Notes: generated by a model from the letters alone, not told the origin. A stretch of 64,000 nucleotides of DNA from Gemmatimonadaceae bacterium (GCA_036273715.1 DASUHB010000072.1:124001-188000); one strand, 5' to 3'; shown: positions 34,270 through 43,804, counted from the stretch's first letter. Made by a program: numbers and translations.

Positions 34270-35519
34270 GAGCGACGGGCGCGGCGGGCGCCGATGCGTT
34301 GGGCGAGCGTGCGCACGATGTCGGCGGCGACCGGCGGTCCGGGCAGGGGCGCGCTGAGTGGAAGCGGCAGGTCGTCCATGCGGAATGCGGTGCCGCCCTC
34401 GTGGACGCCGGCCACGCCGGTGTCGATCGCGATCTCGCACGCGGCGTCCGAGGCTGCTGGGCCGACGGCGACGGTGTGCACGGCGTCGATGGCGAACGGC
34501 AGGCCTAACGGGCGGCCGACCACCAGCGCCGCGTCGATCGCTCCGGCGTCGACGAGCGCCCGGGGCCCGTCGTCAGGCCTGAAGCGCGGGTGGCCGCGCG
34601 AGAAGTCGACGGTCATGGGATAGCCGGTCTGCCAGGTGAGCACGGCCTCGGCGCCGATGCGGTTGCCGCCGCCGCGCAACGGGGTCACGCACGCACGGGT
34701 GCCGGCGTTGAGTCCCTGGCCGAGCGCCGTCAGCGACTCGGCGCGCGCGGGTTGCGCCGGCAGGGCGCCGGGCTCGGCGTCGTAGACGATGGCCACATAG
34801 CGCGCCGCGGCGAGCCGGCGCGCGACATCGGCGAGCGCCGGCCCGAACCGCTCTGTGCCTAACGATCGACCCGCGACCGACGCGCGCAACGCCGCGATCG
34901 TATCGAGCTCCTGTTCCGGCGGGACCTCGAGCCGCACGTCGGCGTCGGCCGGACCGCGGGCGCCGCCGATGTCGACGGCGACGATGGTGCGGCTGCGCCG
35001 CCCGTTAGGCAGGAAGAGACCGGCCGGCTCGGGCGCGTAGCGCGACGCGTAGCGCGGGTACCGGGCCGAAGGATCCGTCCCCCAGAACACGATGCAGTCC
35101 GCGCGGTTGCGAATTTCTCCGAGCGTCGCGCTCACGCGACCGCGTCGCTGGGCGGCGAGTATTCCGGAGGCCACGCTCGACGAACTGATCCCGTCTACGA
35201 CGCCGCGCACCGTGTCCGCCACTTCGACCGCGGCGCGCTGGGTCTCGCACGAGATGTCGGTGCCCAGAAATACCAGGACGCGACGAGCTTCGTCGAGCAG
35301 CGCCGCCGCCGCATCGATCGCCGCATCGATGGAGACGTTCGATCCGCCCGCGCGCGCGATCGCCGGCACCCGTCCATCGCCGAACCACGATGCGCCGAGC
35401 GCGCACGCGCCGCGCGCCTCCGCAATGCGCCCATCGCGCACTGCCACGACAATGTCATCGCAGGAGCAGCCGCATCCCAAGCAGGTGACATGCTCGACGA
35501 GGCCCGACATCTGGGTCAT
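34266..35519 (-). CDS. fhcB: Formyltransferase/hydrolase complex subunit B
   Basis: A 417-residue homologue of formylmethanofuran dehydrogenase subunit B. The N-terminal Cys cluster C13, C16, C18, C20 (CLGCGCSCDD) and a molybdopterin-oxidoreductase-like fold are visible. In methylotrophs FhcB is reported to have lost the redox metal site and to act within a hydrolase complex; at 417 residues this one fits that shortened type. Start overlaps the ATP-grasp stop as ATGA. Confidence 0.92.
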   Translation of the reverse strand: MTQMSGLVEHVTCLGCGCSCDDIVVAVRDGRIAEARGACALGASWFGDGRVPAIARAGGSNVSIDAAIDAAAALLDEARRVLVFLGTDISCETQRAAVEVADTVRGVVDGISSSSVASGILAAQRRGRVSATLGEIRNRADCIVFWGTDPSARYPRYASRYAPEPAGLFLPNGRRSRTIVAVDIGGARGPADADVRLEVPPEQELDTIAALRASVAGRSLGTERFGPALADVARRLAAARYVAIVYDAEPGALPAQPARAESLTALGQGLNAGTRACVTPLRGGGNRIGAEAVLTWQTGYPMTVDFSRGHPRFRPDDGPRALVDAGAIDAALVVGRPLGLPFAIDAVHTVAVGPAASDAACEIAIDTGVAGVHEGGTAFRMDDLPLPLSAPLPGPPVAADIVRTLAQRIGARRARRS

Positions 35520-36745
35520 GCGCTTCTCCTCCCGCTGCCCCCGATTTTCTGATACAGCTTTCGCGCGCGCCGCACAAGCGCGGCGTGGCAGGCGGCGTCG
35601 CTCGCACCGCGCGCGAAGATCGTGCAGACGGGGCTGCCGCTCAGAATTCGCTCACCCGGATGCGGCACGTCGCGCAGCCATCGATCGTCCAACCATGAGC
35701 GCGTATCGCCCATTACCGTCGTCCGCCTGGCGAACAGTATCGCCTTGCCGAAAACCTCGACAGACGAGTCGCGTCGAACGGCGGCGAGATCGAAACGCGG
35801 GGCGACGCCAGCGCATCCGCGGACATGCGCGTCAAACACGGAGAATTCGAACGACCGTTCGGCAAGCTCCATCGAGGCGGAGTAGCGCGGGTTGACCTCC
35901 GTCACGAACGGCGTGCCGTCCCGCGCAATGAAGTCGATCCCGTTGACTCCCACAAGGCGGAGCTCTCGAGCGAGCAGGTCGGCGATGCTGCACGCGGTGT
36001 CGAACACTGCATCGGCTTTGGGAAACGACGTCGAGCCGGCCCGGACGAGGATGCTGCCGCAGTACGTGAAGCCGGCGGTGCCGAACTCGGCTTCACCCAC
36101 GAGCTGCCGGCTGAACGCAAACGGCACGGCGTGCCGGCCGTCGGCGACGAAGACGAGGGAGCCCGGGACACCGCGAATGTGCTGCTGCAAGAAGTGGCTG
36201 CGGCGCAGTGTGTCGCCGCGGTGCCAGCGCGTGATGCCGTGGCCCCCGCCGGACGCGAAGGGCTTGGCGAGCCACGAACGGCTGCGAATCTGGCGACCGG
36301 CTCGCAACCGGATGTCGGGCGCGATGAATCCGTGCTCGCGCATCACGGCCGATACGAGCGACGGCGACCGCGCCCGCATCAGCACGCCGGGCGGGTTGCC
36401 GAGGAGGCGTCTCCCGCGCGCGAGAAGGCGGACGGCATTCGGGTGGTTCTCGAAGCTGGCGACGTAGGCGACCGATTGGCCCGCGATTCCCGCGGCGGCG
36501 CGGGCGATGCCTAACACGTCGTACCGTCGGGGGCCCGGGCCTTCCGGGCGGACGGCGACGGCGGGCGTTCCGCGGTTGTCGAGATCGGCGAACGCGTCCA
36601 CCGACGCGGCGGTGAAACCCGCCGCGGTCGCTGATTCGACGAGCGCGCGCGTCGAAAAGCCGGCGATCAGGACGCTGCCTGCTCCTCGGGCGCCGGCGGC
36701 GGTGCGACCGGGGTTAGTCAACGCCGAGCCGGCGGCGCGCGGCAT
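35516..36745 (-). CDS. ATP-grasp protein of H4MPT/MFR clusters, possible MfnD role
   Basis: A 409-residue ATP-grasp enzyme: N-terminal Rossmann-like part (VLIAGFSTRALVESA), ATP-binding SWLAKPFASGGGHGI and the metal-binding VTEVNPRYSASMELAE. Comparable proteins in methylotrophs and archaea include tyramine-glutamate ligase MfnD; a peptide-bond-forming step in methanofuran synthesis is plausible. The listed start overlaps the DUF1464 gene by 32 bases and may be too long; no closer strong RBS is seen. Confidence 0.8.
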   Translation of the reverse strand: MPRAAGSALTNPGRTAAGARGAGSVLIAGFSTRALVESATAAGFTAASVDAFADLDNRGTPAVAVRPEGPGPRRYDVLGIARAAAGIAGQSVAYVASFENHPNAVRLLARGRRLLGNPPGVLMRARSPSLVSAVMREHGFIAPDIRLRAGRQIRSRSWLAKPFASGGGHGITRWHRGDTLRRSHFLQQHIRGVPGSLVFVADGRHAVPFAFSRQLVGEAEFGTAGFTYCGSILVRAGSTSFPKADAVFDTACSIADLLARELRLVGVNGIDFIARDGTPFVTEVNPRYSASMELAERSFEFSVFDAHVRGCAGVAPRFDLAAVRRDSSVEVFGKAILFARRTTVMGDTRSWLDDRWLRDVPHPGERILSGSPVCTIFARGASDAACHAALVRRARKLYQKIGGSGRRSA

Positions 36746-37790
36746 CCGGGGTGATGAAGAACAGGTGGTCGAGCACGGTGCCGGAGGACTCGCGCAACCC
36801 GAGGGCGTTCAGGAGGGCTTCATTCGGGCCGCCGGCCAGTCCGTCGGCAATGAGCGCGGCGCCCTGTGCGGCTTCTTTGGCCACGCGCGCGAATCCGGTG
36901 AGGCGATGCACGGGCGCGAACGGGCTCAGGCGCAGCCGCAGCTCGCGGGCGATCGCGTCGGCGTGCGTTAGGCGGCCGGACAGCAGGATCTCGTGCGGGC
37001 TCGGGACGACGGTGCACAGCGCGGCGACGGCCTTCACGGCGCTCTCGAGCAGCGCGTCGCGCGCGGTGCGCTCGGGTTCGGTGTTCGGCGCCGCGAGGTG
37101 CTCGGCCAGGTCGGCCGTCGCTCCGATGATGCTGGCCGCGCCGCCGGCGAAGAGCATGGTCTTGCCGATGGCGCCGGCGAGAAACGCCACTTCGCCGTCG
37201 AGGGCGCCCGCGGCGCGCGCGCCCATCGGGCCGGCGGTGCCGCCCATGCCGTCGACGATGCGTCCCTCGCGCACGGCGACGGCAGCCGAAAATGCGCCGC
37301 CTAACTCGAGCAGGATGAACGACACATCGCCGTACGGGCATCCGCGGCGTCGCGCCTGGTCGTGTACGCCGAGCGCGGCCGCGCAGACCTTGTCGGCGGT
37401 GCCCATGTCGACGCGATTGATTTTTCGCGCGGCCGGCACCGAGGCGAGGTGGATGACGCCCGGCGTGAAGAGCACGGGCAGCTGGGCGTCGCGCATGGCG
37501 CGCGCGAGGACGCGCAGGCCGCCGATACCTCCGTGGTCGTCGGTCGCCGCGAGGTATGCGAGGCGCAGGTCGGTTTCGGTGGCGCGTTCGACGGGGATGA
37601 GGGGCAGACCGTAGCCCGACGGGCCGGCAATGAGCGCGGCGCGCGCGTCGCGGAGCAGCGCGATGAACCCCGGCACATCGGCCAGCGCATCGGTGGTGGG
37701 CAGCGACCGGTCGAGGTAGACCGCGCCGTTGTCCAGCCCGCAGACGTCGATGGTGATCGTTCCCGGATCGATGCCGAGCGTGCGGGACAT
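36714..37790 (-). CDS. DUF1464 family (actin/acetate-kinase-like fold) protein
   Basis: A 358-residue protein with LGIDPGTITIDVCGLD at the N terminus and FILLELGGAFSAAVAV mid-chain, the two phosphate motifs of the ASKHA fold as found in DUF1464. The family occurs in archaea and H4MPT methylotrophs; it is predicted to be a kinase-like enzyme of cofactor synthesis, with unknown substrate. Twenty-four bases separate it from the mtdB stop. Confidence 0.82.
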   Translation of the reverse strand: MSRTLGIDPGTITIDVCGLDNGAVYLDRSLPTTDALADVPGFIALLRDARAALIAGPSGYGLPLIPVERATETDLRLAYLAATDDHGGIGGLRVLARAMRDAQLPVLFTPGVIHLASVPAARKINRVDMGTADKVCAAALGVHDQARRRGCPYGDVSFILLELGGAFSAAVAVREGRIVDGMGGTAGPMGARAAGALDGEVAFLAGAIGKTMLFAGGAASIIGATADLAEHLAAPNTEPERTARDALLESAVKAVAALCTVVPSPHEILLSGRLTHADAIARELRLRLSPFAPVHRLTGFARVAKEAAQGAALIADGLAGGPNEALLNALGLRESSGTVLDHLFFITPDAARRRLGVD

Positions 37791-37814
37791 GCGGTCGCGA
37801 CGCTCGCTCGTCCG

Positions 37815-38684
37815 TTAGGCCTGGAGGCCCGCGGCGAGCTCGGCGATGGTCTCGGCGTCGAGGACGGTGTCGTTCTGCTCGAACAGGCGCGCGATGCAGG
37901 CCTTGTGCACTTTCATCTTGAAGCCGCCCACGCCGATGGCGCCGAAGGCCGTCACGCCGCCGCGGTCCTTGCCGTCGTCGTTCACTTCGATGCCCTCGAT
38001 TCCTAACGGCGGCACGGCGTTGAGGTCGCACGCCACCGTCAGGCCCCGGTGCGCGGACCACGCATCGCGCGGCACGAGCAGCACGCCCGCCGGTCCCGTG
38101 TTGAGGAGAATCTCCGGCTTGACGGCATCGAGGACGCGAGCGGCTTCGGACGCGTCGTGCATGCAGACCATCGCGACCGTGCCGCCGAACCGGGACGCGA
38201 TGCCCGAGCGCGCTTTTTCGCCCTCCTCTTCGCGCCGCGATGTGATCGTGACTAACGCACCGGCCTTGGCGAGCAGTCCCGCCGCGCGCGCGCCCACGGG
38301 ACCCGTGCCGGCGGTGACCAGCACTTTCTTTCCGCGCACGTCGCGCGCCGCGCGCGTGATCTTGATGACGGCGGCAACCGCAGTCGTGTTGGAGCCGTTC
38401 GAGTCGAGCATCATCGACACCTTGAACGGTCCGAAGAGCGATTTCTGCGCGGCGGCGAGCAAGGCTTCGCCGGCGGACATGTCGCTGCCGCCGATGAACA
38501 CGGCGGTGTTGTGCAGATCCTTGGGGCCGCGGGTGAAGATGCACCCGTGAATGAGATCTCGAACATCGGCCGCCGCCACGCCGCCGCGCTGCATCACCGC
38601 ATCCGCGCCCGCGTCGTAGGCGACAACTTCGTCGAACGCGCTGGGCAGCTGATTCGAATCGATCTGAAGCAGAAGTTTTTTCAT
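37815..38684 (-). CDS. mtdB: NAD(P)-dependent methylene-H4MPT dehydrogenase
   Basis: A 289-residue enzyme oxidising methylene-H4MPT to methenyl-H4MPT. The Rossmann loop is KKVLVTAGTGPVGARAAG; MLDSNGSNTTAVAAV and LNTGPAGVLL are typical of MtdA/MtdB. The Fae and Mch neighbours favour MtdB (H4MPT) over MtdA (H4F). Start MKKLLLQ is used; MGARMKK 12 bases upstream is possible. Its TAA stop is inside a motif copy (37814-37820). Confidence 0.93.
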   Translation of the reverse strand: MKKLLLQIDSNQLPSAFDEVVAYDAGADAVMQRGGVAAADVRDLIHGCIFTRGPKDLHNTAVFIGGSDMSAGEALLAAAQKSLFGPFKVSMMLDSNGSNTTAVAAVIKITRAARDVRGKKVLVTAGTGPVGARAAGLLAKAGALVTITSRREEEGEKARSGIASRFGGTVAMVCMHDASEAARVLDAVKPEILLNTGPAGVLLVPRDAWSAHRGLTVACDLNAVPPLGIEGIEVNDDGKDRGGVTAFGAIGVGGFKMKVHKACIARLFEQNDTVLDAETIAELAAGLQA

Positions 38685-38702
38685 GCGGGCACCCATCGAT
38701 GA

Positions 38703-38730
38703 ACACGGGGCGCCGCTGAGCGCCCCGTGT
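38703..38730 (-). terminator. Perfect hairpin between fae and mtdB
   Basis: Eleven-base perfect stem 38703-38713/38720-38730 with loop CGCTGA, 68 bases after the fae stop and just upstream of the mtdB start. No T run follows, so partial termination or 3' protection of the abundant fae transcript is more likely than full termination. Confidence 0.6.
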
Positions 38731-38797
38731 GTCGTGTTCGTACCAGCTCGCGAGGACCGCGTGCGCAGCGATGCGCGCGCGCGGCCCAGGCCTGCAA

Positions 38798-39310
38798 TTA
38801 GCCTTCCGCGCCGCTGGCGAAGGGGTGACGGGCCGTCTTCTCGCCGGCGATCACGTCGTCGATCCGCGGCTGTCCTTTGAGCGCGCGCTCGAGCGCCTGC
38901 TTGGTCGCCCGGTAGTTGAAGTCGAAGATTTTCTTGTCGTCCTTCGCGTCCCAGTGGATGAACACGCCCACGAGGATGCAATAGTCATCGACCTTGTCGC
39001 GCGGAATGACACCTGACGATACGGAGTCGACCACGGCGCGGGCCACAGCGGCTTGCGCGGGTCCGAACATCTGCACCGCCTGCTTCGCGCCCTTGATCGT
39101 GACCTTGTTGAACAGGATGGTGTCGGGCTTGGCCGCGAGATTCGGCGTGACGACGGCGAGCAGGCTCGTGAACCCGTCCTTGTTGTTCGACAGCGCGTTG
39201 ACAAACGCCTGCCCCGCATGTCCCGACTTGGAGCCGATGATGAGATCGATGTGCGCCACCTCGTTCCCGTCGCCGATCAGGGATTCACCGATATAGAATT
39301 CCGCTGCCAT
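38798..39310 (-). CDS. fae: Formaldehyde-activating enzyme
   Basis: A 170-residue enzyme, the typical length, condensing formaldehyde with H4MPT to methylene-H4MPT. Near the start, [21 protein letters not shown] carries His20, equivalent to the catalytic His of Methylorubrum Fae. ATG 39310 is chosen because GGAGG lies eight bases upstream; the GTG at 39319 would overlap that site. First gene of the long minus-strand run. It contains no GTTAGGC copy, in line with a highly expressed gene avoiding rare codons. Confidence 0.96.
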   Translation of the reverse strand: MAAEFYIGESLIGDGNEVAHIDLIIGSKSGHAGQAFVNALSNNKDGFTSLLAVVTPNLAAKPDTILFNKVTIKGAKQAVQMFGPAQAAVARAVVDSVSSGVIPRDKVDDYCILVGVFIHWDAKDDKKIFDFNYRATKQALERALKGQPRIDDVIAGEKTARHPFASGAEG

Positions 39311-39407
39311 GGGACCCACCTCCGTACCAAAGTGGTTGAAGACCGCACACGCGACCGCGTGGAAGAAATCGCGACGGAGCCACGCACGTCCCCTCCACCG
39401 ACACCAT

Positions 39408-39433
39408 GAGGCGCGCCGCGGGGACGCGCCTCA
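39408..39433. other. Hairpin in the divergent fae/M16 intergenic region
   Basis: Nine-base stem TGAGGCGCG (39408-39416)/CGCGCCTCA (39425-39433) with an 8-base loop, about 100 bases upstream of the fae ATG. It could fold in the fae leader or act at the DNA level; nothing shows which. I see no convincing -35/-10 pair in this 241-base gap. Confidence 0.35.
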
Positions 39434-39551
39434 CACGGGGTCTAGGGGATCGTGAACATGACGCCCCCTCCAGATCATGTCAAGCAGGAGAGCGCGAGCG
39501 TGCGCGCGCGTCGGGGTTTCCCGTCTCCACCACGTCGTGCAAGTTTCGCAT

Positions 39552-40871
39552 ATGCGCATTCCGATCGAGAGCTATCGTCTGTCCAACGGCCTCGTCGTCA
39601 CGCTGTCGGAGGATCATCGGGCGCCCATCGTCGCCGTGAACCTGTGGTACCGCGTCGGATCGGCCAATGAACGCCTCGGGCGAACGGGATTCGCCCACCT
39701 GTTCGAACACATGTTGTTCCAGGGCTCGGAGCACGTCGAGGCCAATGAGCACTTCGAGCTCATCCAGCGGGCGGGTGGCACGCTCAACGGTTCCACGTGG
39801 CTGGATCGAACGAACTACTACGAAACTGTTCCGTCAAACGAGCTCGCGCTGGCACTGTGGTTGGAAGCAGACCGCATGGGCGCGCTGCTGCCCGCAATGA
39901 CGCAGCAGAAGCTCGACACGCAGCGCGACGTGGTGAAGAACGAGCGGCGCTGGAGCATGGACAACCAGCCGTACGGAACGTGGTCCGAGCGCCTTCCCGC
40001 TCTCACGTATCCGCCGACGCATCCGTTCCATCACTCGCTCATCGGCTCGATGGAAGATTTGTCGGCGGCGAGCCTCGAGGACATCGCGCAGTTCTTCTCA
40101 ACGTTCTATCGGCCCGACAACGCGGTGTTGTCCATCGCCGGCGATTTCGAGCCGGCGCAGGCGCGTGCGCTGGTGGAGCAGTACTTCGGTGCGATCCCGC
40201 GCGGGGCGTCGCCCATTCCGCCGCTCGCGGACATGACGCTCCCGCCCCGCTTCGGTGCGACGCATCGCGAAGTGGTGCCGGACACGGTGATGGTGCCGCG
40301 GCTGTTCCTTGCGTTCCGGGCGCCGGTCTTCGGGAGCGATGAATACTACGCCGGCAGCGTGTTAGGCGCCATCCTGGGACTCGGCAAGTCGAGCCGGCTG
40401 GAACGCGTGTTGGTGCGCGAGCGCGAAATCGCGAGCGAGGCGACGGCGTTCACGTTCGATCTGTCGCAGGGCGCCGACTTGTTGGTGATCGATGCGACGG
40501 CGCGCCCCGAAGTGTCGAGCGATACGCTCGAAGCCGAGGTCACGCAGGTGGTCGACGCGGTGCGTCGCGACGGCGTGACGCGCGCCGAGGTCGAGCGCGC
40601 GATCGCGCTCATCGAGACGTCGTTCGTGACGTCGCTGCAATCGGCGGGTGAACGGGCCGACAAACTCTCGATGTTCGCGGCGATGTTCGACGACCCGCGC
40701 CTGCTCAACGAGCAGACGGACCGCTATCGCGCGGTGACGGCGGAGCGCGTAAACGCGTTCGCGCGCGAACGGTTAGGCACGGACAACCGCGCGGTCCTGC
40801 TCTACGTGCCGAGGCACGGCGAGGAAGGCGAGCCCGACGAAGCCGAGGCGGCCAGCGGAGCGGCGCGGTGA
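39552..40871 (+). CDS. M16 family zinc peptidase, active subunit
   Basis: A 439-residue pitrilysin-type protein. The inverted zinc motif HLFEH is at residues 49-53 and the downstream Glu lies in the ELALALWLEADRM helix about 75 residues later, so it should be catalytic. No signal peptide is evident. It forms a pair with the next gene, whose motif is lost; such active/inactive heterodimers resemble mitochondrial processing peptidase and many bacterial pairs. Substrate unknown. Confidence 0.9.
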   Translation: MRIPIESYRLSNGLVVTLSEDHRAPIVAVNLWYRVGSANERLGRTGFAHLFEHMLFQGSEHVEANEHFELIQRAGGTLNGSTWLDRTNYYETVPSNELALALWLEADRMGALLPAMTQQKLDTQRDVVKNERRWSMDNQPYGTWSERLPALTYPPTHPFHHSLIGSMEDLSAASLEDIAQFFSTFYRPDNAVLSIAGDFEPAQARALVEQYFGAIPRGASPIPPLADMTLPPRFGATHREVVPDTVMVPRLFLAFRAPVFGSDEYYAGSVLGAILGLGKSSRLERVLVREREIASEATAFTFDLSQGADLLVIDATARPEVSSDTLEAEVTQVVDAVRRDGVTRAEVERAIALIETSFVTSLQSAGERADKLSMFAAMFDDPRLLNEQTDRYRAVTAERVNAFARERLGTDNRAVLLYVPRHGEEGEPDEAEAASGAAR

Positions 40872-42274
40872 AGCACGCGTCGATTGCGTTAGGCGGAAAG
40901 GCCGCGGCCCCGCCGCGACCGGCCGCGGCGGCGCCCAAGCCCTACCGCTTTCCGCGCTTCGAAATCGTGACGCTCGACAACGGGCTCCGCGTGATCGTCG
41001 CGCCCGTGCGCACGCTGCCGGTCGTGACGGCGCTGCTGCTCGTCGACGCCGGCGCGTCCACCGAGCCGGCCGGCCGCGATGGCGTGGCGAATCTCACCGC
41101 GCGCGGGCTCCTCGAGGGAACCATGCACCGCGACGGCAACGCGCTCACCGAGCAATTCGAGCGGTTGGGCGCGAGCGTGTTCTCCGGCGCGGACTGGGAC
41201 ACCGCGAACGCCGGCGTGACGGTGCTGCGCGAACACGTCGAACCGGCCATCGCACTCCTCGGCGAGCTGGCGCTCACGCCGTCGTTTCCCGAGCGCGACA
41301 TCGCGCGGCTGCGCGCCGAGCGACTCGCGGATCTGCTCCAGATGCGCACGGAGCCGCGCGGCCTGGCCGACGAGATGTTTGCCCGCTTCGTGTACGACCC
41401 GTTCTCCCGCTACGCGCGGCCGGAAGAAGGCGGATCCGACACCGTGTCCACGCTGACCCGGGATGATGTGCGGCGGTTCTACACCGAGCGCTATCGGCCG
41501 CGCGGATCGACGTTCGTGCTCGTCGGAGACGTGAGCGTCGATGAAGGTGTGTCGATCGCGACGCGCACGTTCGGCGGCTGGGACGGTGTCGTGTCGCCGA
41601 TTGCGCCGCCTGCCGATGCGCCGGCGCGCCGGACCCGCGCCGTGCACCTCGTGCGCAAGGAGGATGCGCCGCAGTCGGAGCTCCGCGTTGGGCACGTCGG
41701 ACTGCCGCGCCGGCACCCGGAATATTTTCGGGTGATGGTGATGAACGCTGTGTTAGGCGGGCTGTTCTCGTCGCGCATCAACCTGAACCTGCGCGAAGCG
41801 CACGCCTATACGTACGGAGCGTTCTCCGGCTTCGCCTGGCGGCGCGGCGCCGGGCCGTTCGTCGTGTCGACCGCCGTCGAGAACGATGTCACCGCGGACG
41901 CGGCGCGCGAAATACTGTTGGAGATCGATCGTATTCGCGCCGCACCCATTTCCGCCGACGAATTGTCGCTGGCCACGAGCTACCTGGGCGGCGTCTTTCC
42001 GATCAAATACGAAACGACGGACGCCATCGCCCGCGCGCTTGCCGCGCTCGCCGCCTATGACCTGCCCGTCGATTACTTCGACACGTATCGCGACGCGGTG
42101 CGCGCCGTGAGCACCGCCGACGTGCTGGACGCTGCCCAACGCTACCTGCATCCAGATGCGCTGCAGGTCGTGGTCGTCGGCGACGCGTCGCAAATCAGGG
42201 CGCCGCTCGCCGCGATGGAGCTGGGGCCAATGCTCGCGTACGGCGCCGACGGCGTGGAAATCTCCAAGGACTGA
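40868..42274 (+). CDS. M16 family protein, inactive partner subunit
   Basis: A 468-residue M16 homologue in which the HxxEH site is replaced (GVANLTARGLLEG), so zinc binding is lost. The C-terminal NLNLREAHAYTYGA supplies the Arg/Tyr pair that completes the partner's active site in heterodimeric M16 enzymes. GTG start overlaps the upstream stop (GTGA), consistent with coupled translation and 1:1 assembly. An Ala/Pro-rich N-terminal segment (residues 10-25) precedes the domain. Confidence 0.88.
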   Translation: MKHASIALGGKAAAPPRPAAAAPKPYRFPRFEIVTLDNGLRVIVAPVRTLPVVTALLLVDAGASTEPAGRDGVANLTARGLLEGTMHRDGNALTEQFERLGASVFSGADWDTANAGVTVLREHVEPAIALLGELALTPSFPERDIARLRAERLADLLQMRTEPRGLADEMFARFVYDPFSRYARPEEGGSDTVSTLTRDDVRRFYTERYRPRGSTFVLVGDVSVDEGVSIATRTFGGWDGVVSPIAPPADAPARRTRAVHLVRKEDAPQSELRVGHVGLPRRHPEYFRVMVMNAVLGGLFSSRINLNLREAHAYTYGAFSGFAWRRGAGPFVVSTAVENDVTADAAREILLEIDRIRAAPISADELSLATSYLGGVFPIKYETTDAIARALAALAAYDLPVDYFDTYRDAVRAVSTADVLDAAQRYLHPDALQVVVVGDASQIRAPLAAMELGPMLAYGADGVEISKD

Positions 42275-42277
42275 CGC

Positions 42278-42829
42278 ATGGCCGAACCCGGACAGGTCTC
42301 CACGACGCGACGCTACAGCGGCCACGTGGTCAACCTCGACGTCGACACGGTTCGCTTTCCCGATGGCTCGGTGGGCGAGCTCGAGATGGTTCGTCATCCC
42401 GGCGCGAGTCTCGTGCTGCCGTTCCTGAGCGATCCTGCCGGTGAAGACCCGCAGGTTCTGCTCATTCGCCAATACCGATATGCAGCCCGAGGCTTTGTCA
42501 TCGAATGTCCGGCAGGACGGCTGGAGCCGGGCGAGTCGCCCGAAGCGTGTGCGCGCCGCGAGCTCCAGGAAGAAGCCGGGTGCACCGCCGAGCGGCTCGA
42601 GCACGTGTACACGTTCTACACGACGCCGGGCTTCACAGACGAGCGCATCCACGCGTTCATGGCGTCCGGTCTGTCGCGCGGCGAAGCGCGCCTGGAAGCC
42701 GATGAGTTCGTCGAGACGGTGTCCGTGTCACTCTCGCGAGCGCTCGCGATGGTGCGCGAAAGCGAGATCGTGGACGCCAAAACCGCGCTGACGCTGCTGT
42801 ATGTGGCCGGTTTCCGTCTGGGCGCCTGA
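42278..42829 (+). CDS. Nudix hydrolase, ADP-ribose pyrophosphatase-like
   Basis: A 183-residue Nudix protein. The Nudix box GRLEPGESPEACARRELQEE with the following AG is complete, and a Pro-like residue set (YTTPGFTDERIHAF) downstream suggests ADP-ribose pyrophosphatase substrate class (NudF-like). It begins three bases after the M16 partner stop, so it is probably in the same operon. Confidence 0.88.
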   Translation: MAEPGQVSTTRRYSGHVVNLDVDTVRFPDGSVGELEMVRHPGASLVLPFLSDPAGEDPQVLLIRQYRYAARGFVIECPAGRLEPGESPEACARRELQEEAGCTAERLEHVYTFYTTPGFTDERIHAFMASGLSRGEARLEADEFVETVSVSLSRALAMVRESEIVDAKTALTLLYVAGFRLGA

Positions 42830-43148
42830 CGGCAACTCTTCGCGGCGTTGGTTGGTCAAACCAAGCGTGCTCGTGCGGCGCACTACTACCCCACAGCCGG
42901 CGAACGTGTCCCATGGTATCGGGCTTTTCGTCTCAGAAAGTAGACACGACGACAGGGCACGACCTGTCTCACCACTCACGGCAGCGATCATGCAAGTCTT
43001 TGTATAAGAGTAACTTAGACGTTATTCAGTTGAAGCGGTTCGGCGGGCACGCGGCATGCTTTTTCGAGTGACGGACAGAATGTGTGCACGGCCGCTTGGC
43101 GCTTCGTCTCTCGGAGAGCGCGAACCCTTCAATGATTGGGGAGCAGCA
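42830..43148. other. Promoter region before the ECF sigma factor
   Basis: 319 bases without a gene. An AT-rich island around 42990-43035 contains TTGTAT (43000-43005) and TATTCA (43023-43028) at 17-base spacing, a weak sigma-70-like pair. GGGGAG at 43139 serves as ribosome binding site for the sigma gene. No inverted repeat stands out. Confidence 0.3.
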
Positions 43149-43784
43149 ATGGCTGACGTTGCACTGAGGCACGCGATCGAGTCGCCGGTTCCGGTTCGTG
43201 AGCGACTCCATGCTCTGGATGACTCGGCGCTGGTAACCGAGTTCCTGAGCGGCGAGGAGCGCGCCTTCCAGGTGCTGGTCGAACGCTACCAGACCCGGCT
43301 GCTCAACTTCATTTATCGCACCATCGGGGACCGCGAGCGCGCTGAAGATCTCGTCCAAGAGGTCTTCATCCGGGTGTACCGGCACCTACATCGGTTCGAT
43401 CGCTCGAAGAAGTTCTCGACGTGGGTTTACACCATTGCGTCGAACCTGGCGAAGAACGAGTTGCGCAACCGCTCGCGGAGTCCGCTGGTGTTCTTCCAAA
43501 CGATTCGGAAGAACTGGCAGGACGATGACCGGCCGCTGCAATTCGAGGATCACGTATCACGGCCCGACGACCTCTATCGCAAGCGGCATCTGCGTGAGCT
43601 GGTCGAGAGCTCGGTGGCGCAGCTGCCCGAGCATCATCGGCAGGTGTTCATTCTTCGCGAGCTCGAGGGCAAGTCCTACGAGGAGATTGCCGAAATCACG
43701 GGCTGCAATCTGGGGACGGTGAAGTCACGGTTGAATCGCGCGCGCAACGCATTTGCGGCGATCATCGAGCCGGCGCTGCGGTAG
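43149..43784 (+). CDS. RNA polymerase ECF-type sigma factor
   Basis: A 211-residue sigma-70 family factor. Region 2: FIYRTIGDRERAEDLVQEVF and FSTWVYTIASNLAKNELR; region 4: LPEHHRQVFILRELEGKSYEEIA followed by GTVKSRLNRAR. No region 3, as in ECF sigmas of RpoE type. ATG 43149 chosen for the GGGGAG just upstream. A zf-HC2 protein that could be its anti-sigma factor lies 1.1 kb downstream, separated by a minus-strand gene. Confidence 0.9.
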   Translation: MADVALRHAIESPVPVRERLHALDDSALVTEFLSGEERAFQVLVERYQTRLLNFIYRTIGDRERAEDLVQEVFIRVYRHLHRFDRSKKFSTWVYTIASNLAKNELRNRSRSPLVFFQTIRKNWQDDDRPLQFEDHVSRPDDLYRKRHLRELVESSVAQLPEHHRQVFILRELEGKSYEEIAEITGCNLGTVKSRLNRARNAFAAIIEPALR

Positions 43785-43804
43785 CGTTCGGAGTGGGTGG
43801 GGAG

